A DNA stretch of 6,542 bases. Source: Thermomicrobiales bacterium. GTDB lineage: Bacteria > Chloroflexota > Chloroflexia > Thermomicrobiales > UBA6265. The notes under the pieces are model-generated. The model saw nothing but the letters and a program-made list of their open reading frames with translations. It was not told the DNA's origin and did not search any database. The stretch is taken from positions 1 to 6,542 of the forward strand of contig JADLCW010000357.1 of the NCBI GenBank assembly GCA_020847015.1, given 5' to 3'. The stretch's first letter is position 1. Each line of letters opens with the position of its first letter. Of this stretch, positions 1 to 6,188 are shown one piece after another. The position numbers and the translations under genes are program-made.

Positions 1-1222
1 ACTCTCCGTCACCTACTACGACTGGATCCTCAGTCTCCACCCGTCGATTCCCGAGATCAACGCCGAGTTCGCCAAGACCTTCCCGATCGACGCGCAGGTG
101 GCCCCGACCGCGGGTTTCGGCATCGACCGCTTCGTCACCGAAGCCCGCGACAAGATGTCCACCTGGGACATGTACATCGGCATCACGCCGTTTCTCGAAA
201 TGATCCAGTTGACCGACGCTGGCGTCATCGAACCGTGGGACCCTTACCTGCCGGAAGGCATGCTGGACAGCCTGATTCCGGCGATTCGGGCCGAGGGCAC
301 CTACAACGGCAACTTCTATGTCTGGCCGTTCTTGCTCGACGTGACCATTCAGGGCTGGAACGCGGGACTGGTGGAGCAGGCGGGTCTCGATCCCGAGAAG
401 GCTCCGACCACCTGGGATGAGCTGATCGCCAACGCCAAGCAGGTGCAGGAGAAGGGCGTTGCGCCCTTCGGGCTCACCTTCGACTTCCACGCTTGGCGCT
501 CGCTGATCCCCATCACCCACTCGATCAGCACCGATGTTTACGATCCGGACACCGGCATCTTCCAGTGGAACAGCGACCCGGCCGTGCAGGCGCTGGAGAT
601 CATGAAGGAGATGATTCCGCTGGCCAACCCGGATGTGCTCAACGAGGGCACCACCGACGCCGGCGTCAACGGCACTCCGGACGAGCAGGCGTTCGCCTCC
701 CAACTCGTCGCCTACTACGTCAAGTATCAGAACGCCCACCTGCGCTTCTCCAGCACCTGGCCGGATCCGAGCAAGCTCCGTTTGGCGGCGCTGCCCAAGA
801 CGCCGGACGGCGCCGGCGGCACCGTCTTCTGGACGACGGGCGCCGGTCTCATGACCTACGGACAAAACAAGGAGCAGGCCGGCAAGTACATGAACACGCT
901 CACCCACGACGAGCGCATCTGGGCGCACTCGCTGCAAGGCGATCCGGCCAAGAACGAGACAGCGGTCGGGCAGTTGCCGGTCTACCAGACGCTGTGGGAC
1001 GAGTACGCGAAGCAGCGCCCGGATTGGATGACCGACTGGGCGATCGCCATCAAGGACGGTCTGGGTGCGGCAAGCGCTATCCACCCGACCAAGATGGCGC
1101 TGTCCCAGTTCACTACCGCCGCCCCGTTCTACGTCGCCTATCTGAAGGGCGAGGAGAGCGACGCCAAGGCGGCGCTCACCAAGGCGATGGACGCCGTGAT
1201 GGCCGAATACGCCAAGATGTAG
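1..1222 (+). CDS. Sugar ABC transporter solute-binding protein, family 1 (5' truncated)
   Basis: Extracytoplasmic binding protein that would capture a sugar or related solute and deliver it to the two permeases downstream. The reading frame (first full codon at base 2) is open from the window edge to TAG at 1220-1222, giving 406 visible residues. The N-terminus, with any signal peptide or lipobox, is outside the window, so no start is called; the in-frame GTG at 98 is internal. The family signature is clear: a YNGNFYVWPF segment, then DVTIQGWNAGLVEQAGLDP and PTTWDELIANAKQ, the usual order in SBP_bac_1/UgpB-like proteins ('YNGK.YG.P...YYN..LFE.AGLDP..PPTTWDEL'). Later come an aromatic-rich segment (TVFWTTGAGLM) and a C-terminal helical region ending in MAEYAKM, typical of the C-lobe. 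The substrate cannot be read from sequence; CUT1 neighbours suggest an oligosaccharide, polyol or glycerol-phosphate-type ligand. The family call is confident, the substrate is unknown. Confidence 0.92.
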   Translation, partial: LSVTYYDWILSLHPSIPEINAEFAKTFPIDAQVAPTAGFGIDRFVTEARDKMSTWDMYIGITPFLEMIQLTDAGVIEPWDPYLPEGMLDSLIPAIRAEGTYNGNFYVWPFLLDVTIQGWNAGLVEQAGLDPEKAPTTWDELIANAKQVQEKGVAPFGLTFDFHAWRSLIPITHSISTDVYDPDTGIFQWNSDPAVQALEIMKEMIPLANPDVLNEGTTDAGVNGTPDEQAFASQLVAYYVKYQNAHLRFSSTWPDPSKLRLAALPKTPDGAGGTVFWTTGAGLMTYGQNKEQAGKYMNTLTHDERIWAHSLQGDPAKNETAVGQLPVYQTLWDEYAKQRPDWMTDWAIAIKDGLGAASAIHPTKMALSQFTTAAPFYVAYLKGEESDAKAALTKAMDAVMAEYAKM

Positions 1223-1230
1223 GCAGGCGT

Positions 1231-1320
1231 GGGCGGGCGCAAACGCGCCCGCCCCCGTCCGTATGCCGCGGAGCGCGCAATGCCGCGCGCTCGCGGTCTG
1301 GCGCTCGTCGCGGAGCGCCG
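1231..1320 (+). promoter_or_regulatory. Three consecutive hairpins between binding-protein and permease genes
   Basis: The 122-base gap after the binding-protein stop contains three back-to-back inverted repeats. Hairpin 1: a perfect 10-bp GC-only stem, 1231-1240 with 1245-1254, loop AAAC. Hairpin 2: a perfect 8-bp stem, 1271-1278 with 1285-1292, extended by 1266-1269 with 1293-1296 across a bulged G at 1270. Hairpin 3: a perfect 7-bp stem, 1300-1306 with 1313-1319, loop of 6. None is followed by a T run, so a classic intrinsic terminator is unlikely. In other binding-protein operons (for example the malE-malF gap), stem-loops here protect the 3' end of the upstream mRNA or partly stop transcription, so the binding protein is made in excess of permeases. 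That role is inferred for this site; the base pairing is read directly. Confidence 0.65.
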
Positions 1321-1344
1321 CGCAGTCACCCGATCGAGGTCGGC

Positions 1345-2289
1345 ATGGCAACAACGGCACCCCCTCCCGCCGCGCCGGCGTCGCGTGGCCGGGGACTGCT
1401 CGGACAGGGTTGGGTCGCCTGGCTCTTCCTGCTCCCCACCATCATTTTCTTCATTGGCTGGCAACTCTGGCCGATCCTGCGGGTCGCCTGGATCTCGCTG
1501 ACCGATTACAAATTTCTCAACACCACGGATCCGGTGCACTTCATCGGGCTGGACAATTTCCGCTCCGCCATTGCCGATCCGCTGATGCGGCTCGGGCTGC
1601 TGCGCGCCGCCGGGTTCACCGCGCTGTTCTTGCCGGGTATGATCTTTCTCCCGATGTTTCTGGCGGTGCTCATCGATCGCATCCAGAGTCCGAAGCTTTC
1701 CACCTTTTATCGGCTGATCCTGCTGATCCCGGCAATGATCCCGGGACCGCTCATCTTTCTGCTCTGGCGCTGGATGTACGATCTCTACATCGGGCCAATC
1801 AACTACATTCTGGTCGACGTGCTTCACGTGTTCACCGTCTACTCGCAACCGCAGTGGATCGGCGACCCGCGCCTGGTGTTCCCCGCCCTGGCTGGCATGG
1901 AATGGTGGTGGGGGATGGGCTACCACACCATGTTTTTCCTGGCCGGGTTGGCCACCATCTCCCGCGATCTGTTCGACGCCGCTCGCGTCGACGGAGCCAA
2001 CGAGTGGCGCATGTTCTGGGATGTGACATTCCCGCGCCTGTTGCCGATCGTGCTGGTGCTGGTGGTGCTGCGGTTCGGGTCGGCGATGGCCGTCATTGAC
2101 GAGTATCTGATCATGGGCGGCGTCAACCGCGATCGGCCAACCTTCACCTGGACCGTCTACATGTGGGAACTCGCGTTCCAGCGCCCTCCGCGCGATCTCG
2201 GCTATGCGGCGGCGATCGGCTGGGTGGGCACTATCGCCATGCTGGTGGTGGTGGCGCTGCTGTTCCGCATTTTTCGCACGCGCGACTAA
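1345..2289 (+). CDS. Sugar ABC transporter permease, MalF/UgpA type
   Basis: Inner-membrane permease of 314 residues that would form half of the translocation channel for the solute delivered by the upstream binding protein. ATG at 1345 is chosen because GAGGT lies at 1336-1340 and a basic, Pro/Ala-rich cytoplasmic tail leads straight into the first membrane segment. The frame stays open far upstream, but there it only shadows the binding-protein gene. About six hydrophobic segments are visible, near residues 23-45, 85-110, 120-142, 177-200, 232-255 and 286-310. The EAA loop (DAARVDGANEWRMFWDVTFP, about residues 211-230) has the conserved Gly217 and closing LP, with Asp for the usual Glu. This loop contacts the ATPase. 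The large periplasmic P2 loop of enterobacterial MalF is absent, so UgpA/LacF-like is the better comparison. It lies 27 bases upstream of the second permease, in one operon. Confidence 0.94.
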   Translation: MATTAPPPAAPASRGRGLLGQGWVAWLFLLPTIIFFIGWQLWPILRVAWISLTDYKFLNTTDPVHFIGLDNFRSAIADPLMRLGLLRAAGFTALFLPGMIFLPMFLAVLIDRIQSPKLSTFYRLILLIPAMIPGPLIFLLWRWMYDLYIGPINYILVDVLHVFTVYSQPQWIGDPRLVFPALAGMEWWWGMGYHTMFFLAGLATISRDLFDAARVDGANEWRMFWDVTFPRLLPIVLVLVVLRFGSAMAVIDEYLIMGGVNRDRPTFTWTVYMWELAFQRPPRDLGYAAAIGWVGTIAMLVVVALLFRIFRTRD

Positions 2290-2316
2290 CCGCGCCGGCG
2301 CATCGGAGTCTGAACC

Positions 2317-3219
2317 ATGGCCATGGAAACCACCGCGCCTATCGCCGCCGCCCATCCGGATGCCGTGGCGGTCTGGACGCCGCGCCGCTTCCCGCGTTGG
2401 CAAACCGTCGCTCGTCATGTCGTGCTGGCGCTCTTCGCGATCGTGATTTTGTTTCCGATCGTCTGGGTGCTGATCATGTCGGTGAAAACGCTGCCGGACG
2501 CCTACCAGAATGAGATCTGGCCGGCGCACGGATTCGATTTCGCCCACTATGGGCAGGCGCTGCAGCAGATCGACACGCTGCCGCGAAACTTCCTGAACAG
2601 CGTGGTGGTCACTCTGAGCACCGTCGTCATCACGACGGTGTGCGCGGTGCTGGCCGGCTACGCGCTGGTCCACCTCAGCATGCCGGGCAAGGCGCTGGTG
2701 CTGGCGGTGCTGGTGGCCTCCATGTTCTTCCCCACCCGGGTGACGGCGATCATCGCCATCTGGGAAGTGCAGCGCTCGCTGGGGTTGATCAATCGGACAT
2801 GGGGGCTGGTGTTTCCGTATGTCACGCTCTCGCTGGCCATCTCCGTGTTCATCATGCGCGGCATGTTCGAGACGGTGCCGAAGGAGCTGGGCGACGCAGC
2901 CAGGATCGACGGAGCCGGTCCGGTGCGAATGCTGCTGCAGATCATGCTGCCCATCGTCAGCAACGGCATCGTGGTGGTGATCATCGTCAACTTCGTGGCG
3001 GCGTGGGGCGAGTATCTGTTGGCGACGACGCTGATGAACGATCTGTCGCAGAAAACATTGCCAGTGGTGCTGGCCAGCGCTTCGGGCGGCATGGGAGCGT
3101 GGGTGTGGCCGCGGTTGGCGGCCGTGTACGTGATGGCCATCTTGCCGGGGCTGGTCGCGTTCGGCATCGCCCAGCGCTGGTACATGAAGGGCTTGCAGGA
3201 GGGAGCGCTGAAAGCGTAG
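2317..3219 (+). CDS. Sugar ABC transporter permease, MalG/UgpE type
   Basis: Second inner-membrane permease (300 residues), expected to pair with the upstream permease as a heterodimer. ATG at 2317 has CGGAG at 2304-2308, 8 bases upstream; a second in-frame ATG at 2323 is possible and would remove only two residues. After a hydrophilic N-terminal tail, hydrophobic segments lie near residues 35-55, 94-117, 124-148, 163-185, 213-236 and 266-288. The EAA loop is nearly canonical: KELGDAARIDGAG begins at residue 189, with Ala194-Ala195, Gly199 and the closing LP at residues 211-212. The C-terminus (RWYMKGLQEGALKA) matches the usual MalG-family ending (R.F..GLT.GAVKG). No ATP-binding subunit follows; the next sequence is a decayed gene on the other strand. 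The importer must therefore use an ATPase encoded upstream or elsewhere, as MsiK-type shared ATPases do. Confidence 0.95.
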   Translation: MAMETTAPIAAAHPDAVAVWTPRRFPRWQTVARHVVLALFAIVILFPIVWVLIMSVKTLPDAYQNEIWPAHGFDFAHYGQALQQIDTLPRNFLNSVVVTLSTVVITTVCAVLAGYALVHLSMPGKALVLAVLVASMFFPTRVTAIIAIWEVQRSLGLINRTWGLVFPYVTLSLAISVFIMRGMFETVPKELGDAARIDGAGPVRMLLQIMLPIVSNGIVVVIIVNFVAAWGEYLLATTLMNDLSQKTLPVVLASASGGMGAWVWPRLAAVYVMAILPGLVAFGIAQRWYMKGLQEGALKA

Positions 3220-3264
3220 ATGCGACCGCTTTTGCCCCTGTGAAAAATTCTCCGCCAGCGGCGC

Positions 3265-3840
3265 TCAGTAGCCGCCATGGATGAGCAGCGCCTGGCTGGT
3301 GATGAACGCCGCTTCCGGCAGGCACAAGAACGCGCGACTCCGGTCGACGCCCCACCTTCGATTCGGCGCCTCGGCGGCGGCGTCGGCGCGGCAGCGGCGC
3401 ACTCCGACGGCGCCGGGGTTGACGATCCGCCCGGGAATGCACTGTTCCATCAGGTGACGGACGATGTGTTGAGCCAACACGAACGACGAACGGTCCTTGA
3501 CGTTGAACTGGTGATCCCAGCAATCGGCGGAGACATCCCAGAATGATTCGCGGAGGCTCGTGCCGGCATTGTTGACCGGAATAGCGAGGCGGTCGGCGAC
3601 CGCGATCACCTCTTTGGCCAGCCGATGCGCGCCCTCCAGCCGGAACAGATCGGCGACCATGCCCGTGAGCGCGCCCCGGCGCCCCGCGCCATATCGGCCG
3701 GGCCACAGCCGGAAGCGACGAGGTCGCATCTCACCCGGGCGAGCCGCCCGGCGATCGTGCGCCCGATGCCGCGCGTGCTGCCGCTCCTCAGCGCCGTTTT
3801 GCCGACCAGCCGGCGTATCCCGACGGCCGTCAGCGAGCAT
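3265..3840 (-). pseudogene. Decayed short-chain dehydrogenase/reductase (SDR)
   Basis: Remnant of an NAD(P)-dependent Rossmann-fold oxidoreductase, read on the minus strand and ending in TSQALLIHGGY plus TGA (complement of 3265-3267), the typical SDR C-terminus. The glycine motif appears as GKTALRSGSTRGIGRTIAGRLA, with SGSTRGIG at complement 3785-3762. This is a different frame from the rest: NNAGT (3573-3559), the NV..SFVLAQHIVRHL helix and GRIVN share the frame of an ATG at 3840. A frameshift must lie between about 3762 and 3660. GRIVN is followed by PGAVG, so the catalytic Ser position reads Ala. Only about 28 residues separate it from FLCLPEAAF, where intact SDRs have about 95, so the segment with Tyr-x-x-x-Lys is missing. 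The TG of the usual TGxxxGIG is also altered to SG. The upstream boundary is uncertain, perhaps to about 3850. Original substrate unknown; no activity expected. Confidence 0.85.
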
Positions 3841-3855
3841 CGTTCTCGATCCTCA

Positions 3856-3885
3856 TTGACCCGGCCTTGTGCGCCGGGCTACCTT
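3856..3885 (+). promoter_or_regulatory. Candidate promoter for the metY unit with a dyad in its spacer
   Basis: TTGACC at 3856-3861 resembles a sigma-70-type -35 box. TACCTT at 3880-3885, 18 bases downstream, is a weak -10 (matching TATAAT at three positions, including the key first T-A and last T). Between them lies a perfect 6-bp inverted repeat, CCCGGC at 3860-3865 and GCCGGG at 3873-3878, which could be an operator or simply a GC-rich hairpin. The position suits a metY transcript with a leader of roughly 140 bases. Assigned by pattern only. Confidence 0.35.
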
Positions 3886-3917
3886 GCGCCACTGGATGAT
3901 CCGGGTTTCCAGATGCG

Positions 3918-4004
3918 CGAGCGTCGGACTAGGCACTCGCTCGAAATTGTCGGCGGGGCGGCGCCGACGATCGGCGTGCGGCGCCGGGCGCGAAGCCCGC
4001 CCGG
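3918..4004 (+). promoter_or_regulatory. GC-rich, hairpin-forming 5' leader of metY
   Basis: The stretch before metY can form three hairpins. One is a 6-bp stem, 3918-3923 with 3938-3943, loop of 14. The second is a 10-bp stem with one G-U pair, 3946-3955 with 3962-3971, loop GGGCGG. The third is a 6-bp stem, 3984-3989 with 3999-4004; an alternative 5-bp version pairs 3985-3989 with 3995-3999 around GCGAA. Genes of methionine synthesis are often controlled by leader RNAs, but I do not recognise the conserved cores of the SAM-I, SAM-II, cobalamin or T-box elements. GC-rich DNA forms such stems by chance, so regulation is a hypothesis. Confidence 0.3.
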
Positions 4005-4033
4005 GCGTGGCCAGTTACAGGCAGGAGATGAGC

Positions 4034-5419
4034 ATGAGCGAGCGCGACAACGGACACGCGCCGTCGACGAACGAACGCGAACTGGCTGACGACGACCATA
4101 TCTTCGGCTTCGATACGCTGGCCGTGCATGCCGGGCAGCGACCCGACCCGGTGACGGGGGCGCGAGCGATGCCGATCTACCAGACGACTTCCTACGTGTT
4201 CGAGGATACCGATCATGCCGCCGAACTATTCGCCCTGCAACGGTTCGGAAACATCTACACCCGCATCATGAATCCCACCACCGCCGCCTTCGAGGAGCGC
4301 ATCGCGGCGCTGGAAGGGGGCATCGGGGCGCTGGCGACCGCGTCCGGGCAAGCCGCGCAGTTTATCGCGCTCTCCACCATTCTGGGGCCGGGCGACCAGA
4401 TCGTCTCCTCCAGCGCGCTTTACGGCGGCACCTACACCCAGTTCGATGTGACCTTGCGCCGCTGGGGCGTGGATGTCGTGTTCGTCGACGCCAGCGATCC
4501 CGAAAACGTGCGGCGGGCGATCACCGACCGCACTCGCGTGGTCTACGCCGAAACCATCGGCAACCCGCGCATCGACGTGCTGGACATCGCGGCCATGGCC
4601 AATGTCGCGCATGCCGCGGGCGTGCCGCTGATGGTCGACAACACCTTCGCGACTCCGTATTTGTGCCGGCCGCTCGAGCATGGGGCGGATATCGTCGTGC
4701 ACTCAGCGACCAAATTCATCGGCGGGCACGGTACGGCCATTGGCGGGGTGATCGTCGAGTCTGGCCGCTTTCCGTGGGCCAACGGCAAGTTCCCGGGCAT
4801 GACCGAACCTTCGCCGGGTTACCACGGCATCGTGTTCGCCGAAACCTTTGGCGAGTACGGCTATCTCATGAAGGCGCGGGTGGAGAATCTGCGCGATCTG
4901 GGACCGTCACTCAGCCCTTTCAACTCCTTCCTGTTCTTGCAGGGATTGGAAACGCTGCCGGTGCGCATGGAGCGTCACGTCCGCAACGCCGAGGCGGTCG
5001 CCCGCTTTCTCGCCGGTCACTCCGCGGTCGGGTGGGTGAGCTATCCCGGTTTGCCGGACAGCCCCTACCGAGCGTTGGCCGAGCGCTACCTGCCGCGCGG
5101 CGCCGGAGCCATTTTCACGTTCGGCGTGAAGGGCGGCCGGGAGACAGGCGCGGCGTTTATCGAGGAACTGCGGTTGATTTCGCACCTCGCCAATGTCGGC
5201 GACGCCAAAACGTTGATCATTCACCCGGGCAGCACCACGCATCAGCAGCTCTCCGACGAGCAACAGCGCGCCGCCGGGGTCAGCCCGGATCTGGTTCGCA
5301 TCTCGGTTGGGCTGGAGGATCCGGACGATATCTGCTGGGATCTCGATCGAGCGCTGCGACGAGCGGTCGGGGTGCAGGCAGCCGGCGCGGCGGCCGGGGA
5401 AGCGGGGCGCGAGGCATGA
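4034..5419 (+). CDS. metY: O-acetylhomoserine sulfhydrylase (O-acetylhomoserine aminocarboxypropyltransferase)
   Basis: Cytoplasmic PLP enzyme of the Cys/Met metabolism family that would convert O-acetylhomoserine plus sulfide to homocysteine and acetate, the direct sulfhydrylation route to methionine. Start at ATG 4034 (461 aa) is preferred because AGGAG at 4023-4027 sits 6 bases upstream; the in-frame ATG at 4028 directly abuts that site. Landmarks in order: FGFDTLAVHAGQ with His32; YTRIMNPTTAAFEERIAALEGG with Tyr75 and Arg77 (phosphate contacts from the neighbouring subunit); SGQ at 104-106; VDNTFATPYLCRP with Asp202 (pyridine nitrogen); SATKFIGGHGTAIGG with Lys227 as Schiff-base lysine; VRISVGLEDPDDI with Arg422 (substrate carboxylate). 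The GKFPGMTEPSPGYHG stretch after the lysine fits sulfhydrylases better than cystathionine synthases or lyases. At 461 residues it is longer than the usual 425-430, owing to a polar N-terminal extension and an Ala/Gly-rich C-terminal tail. It overlaps the next gene by four bases. Confidence 0.95.
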   Translation: MSERDNGHAPSTNERELADDDHIFGFDTLAVHAGQRPDPVTGARAMPIYQTTSYVFEDTDHAAELFALQRFGNIYTRIMNPTTAAFEERIAALEGGIGALATASGQAAQFIALSTILGPGDQIVSSSALYGGTYTQFDVTLRRWGVDVVFVDASDPENVRRAITDRTRVVYAETIGNPRIDVLDIAAMANVAHAAGVPLMVDNTFATPYLCRPLEHGADIVVHSATKFIGGHGTAIGGVIVESGRFPWANGKFPGMTEPSPGYHGIVFAETFGEYGYLMKARVENLRDLGPSLSPFNSFLFLQGLETLPVRMERHVRNAEAVARFLAGHSAVGWVSYPGLPDSPYRALAERYLPRGAGAIFTFGVKGGRETGAAFIEELRLISHLANVGDAKTLIIHPGSTTHQQLSDEQQRAAGVSPDLVRISVGLEDPDDICWDLDRALRRAVGVQAAGAAAGEAGREA

Positions 5420-5922
5420 GCGACACGCAGTTCGAATCGGCCACGGTGCGCGCCAGTTCTGGCGCCTACGAGCGGCTGCGGCTGTTGATGGAGCATCGCA
5501 CCATCGCCATGGTGGGGTTGTCGGCGGACCCGATGCGCCCCAGCCACTTCGCGGCGATCTACATGCTGGCGGCAGGGTACGACATCATCCCGGTCAATCC
5601 GCGCTACGCCGGTGGCGAAATTCTCGGGCAGCGGGTCTACGGGTCATTGGCCGAGATCGACCGACCGGTGGGCATCGTGGATGCGTTCCGACGCACGGAG
5701 GAGATGCCGGCGCTGGCCGAGCAGGCGATCGCCATCGGAGCGCAAGTGTTCTGGATGCAGTTGGGCATCCGCAGCGCCGAAGCGGCGCGAATCGCGCGGG
5801 CTGGCGGGCTGGATGTGGTGGAGGATCGCTGCGTCAAAATCGAGCATGCTCGCTTCTTCGGCGGGCTGAATCTCATTGGCATGAACACCGGGGTGATCAC
5901 GGCGCGCCGCCGGCTGCCGTAG
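5416..5922 (+). CDS. CoA-binding domain protein (YccU/CoA_binding_2 family)
   Basis: Small cytoplasmic Rossmann-fold protein of 168 residues, close to the normal size for this family. The start ATG overlaps the metY stop as ATGA (5416-5419), with GAGG just upstream, so translation is probably coupled. An N-terminal helix leads to TIAMVGLSADPMRPSHFAAIYMLAAGYDIIPVNP (about residues 29-62), the nucleotide-binding loop and second strand typical of the family. It is followed by YGSLAEID, IVDAFRR, VFWMQLGI and EDRCVKIEH with Cys139, matching the family's 'VDVFRR', 'VWMQLGI' and 'DRCxKIE' blocks. The family binds CoA in structures, but its role is not settled. Pairing with metY suggests a link to sulfur or acetyl/acyl-CoA metabolism, for example O-acetylhomoserine supply; that is inference from context only. 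Confidence 0.9.
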   Translation: MSDTQFESATVRASSGAYERLRLLMEHRTIAMVGLSADPMRPSHFAAIYMLAAGYDIIPVNPRYAGGEILGQRVYGSLAEIDRPVGIVDAFRRTEEMPALAEQAIAIGAQVFWMQLGIRSAEAARIARAGGLDVVEDRCVKIEHARFFGGLNLIGMNTGVITARRRLP

Positions 5923-6188
5923 CGGTGCGGTGAGGCAGATCGTCGCCTGCCTTGCGGACGACGCGTCAGGAGTTTCGTCCGGACCGGCGAAAGTGGACTG
6001 TCCCGGAGGCTGAACCGGGCGGCGGAGCCGCGCCGACGACCGGCATCGTTTAGAATGAATGGACGCTGGCCCATGGCGGCCGCGCCGCGGACGACGATTC
6101 TCTCCCAACCCTGCCTCAGGTGGCCGAAGACCGGCTTCCGGCGGGTGCGGCGTCGACCGTGACGCGGCGCCGAACCGGGAGAGGACGC
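5923..6188. other. 266-base intergenic region with weak hairpins
   Basis: No credible coding sequence was found here on either strand; the open frames crossing it lack motifs or plausible starts. Just after the CoA-binding gene, 5933-5938 pairs with 5947-5952 (AGGCAG/CTGCCT, loop of 8, extendable by two G-U pairs). This could help end transcription but has no T run. Further 5-bp stems pair 6002-6006 with 6015-6019 and 6150-6154 with 6161-6165. TAGAAT at 6051-6056 is described separately. Otherwise I see nothing of note. Confidence 0.5.
6051..6056 (+). promoter_or_regulatory. Possible -10 element upstream of the zinc ribbon-TPR gene
   Basis: TAGAAT at 6051-6056 matches the TATAAT -10 consensus at five of six bases and stands out as a small AT-rich island in GC-rich sequence. 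No TTGACA-like -35 is visible 16-18 bases upstream and there is no TGn extension, so the call is weak. If used, it would give a leader of about 125 bases before the ATG at 6189. Confidence 0.25.

Noticed and set aside
493..1344. Long N-terminal extension in frame with the first permease
   Set aside because: It overlaps the binding-protein gene in another frame and its translation is Arg/Gly-rich without motifs. The permease start at 1345 has a ribosome binding site and a normal N-terminus.
1138..2673. Long minus-strand open frame of 511 codons opposite the permeases
   Set aside because: Its translation is rich in Arg, His, Gln and Asp with no domain, and it runs antisense to two clear permease genes. 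It is a GC-bias shadow.
3220..3275. Terminator between the transporter operon and the SDR relic
   Set aside because: Only a 5-bp stem (3258-3262 with 3271-3275) is found, without a T run, so it is too weak to call.
3886..3940. Possible cobalamin riboswitch, prompted by GCGCCACTG at 3886-3894
   Set aside because: The rest of the conserved core (GGGAA, GGTGAAA-like and the downstream GCC box) is not found in order, and the leader is too short.
3869..4033. N-terminal extension of metY to an earlier start
   Set aside because: Its residues are Arg-rich with no family similarity, the ribosome binding site sits before 4034, and the stretch would cover the putative leader.
4663..5415. Upstream extension of the CoA-binding frame inside metY
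   Set aside because: This is the out-of-frame reading of metY; family homology begins only after the ATG at 5416.
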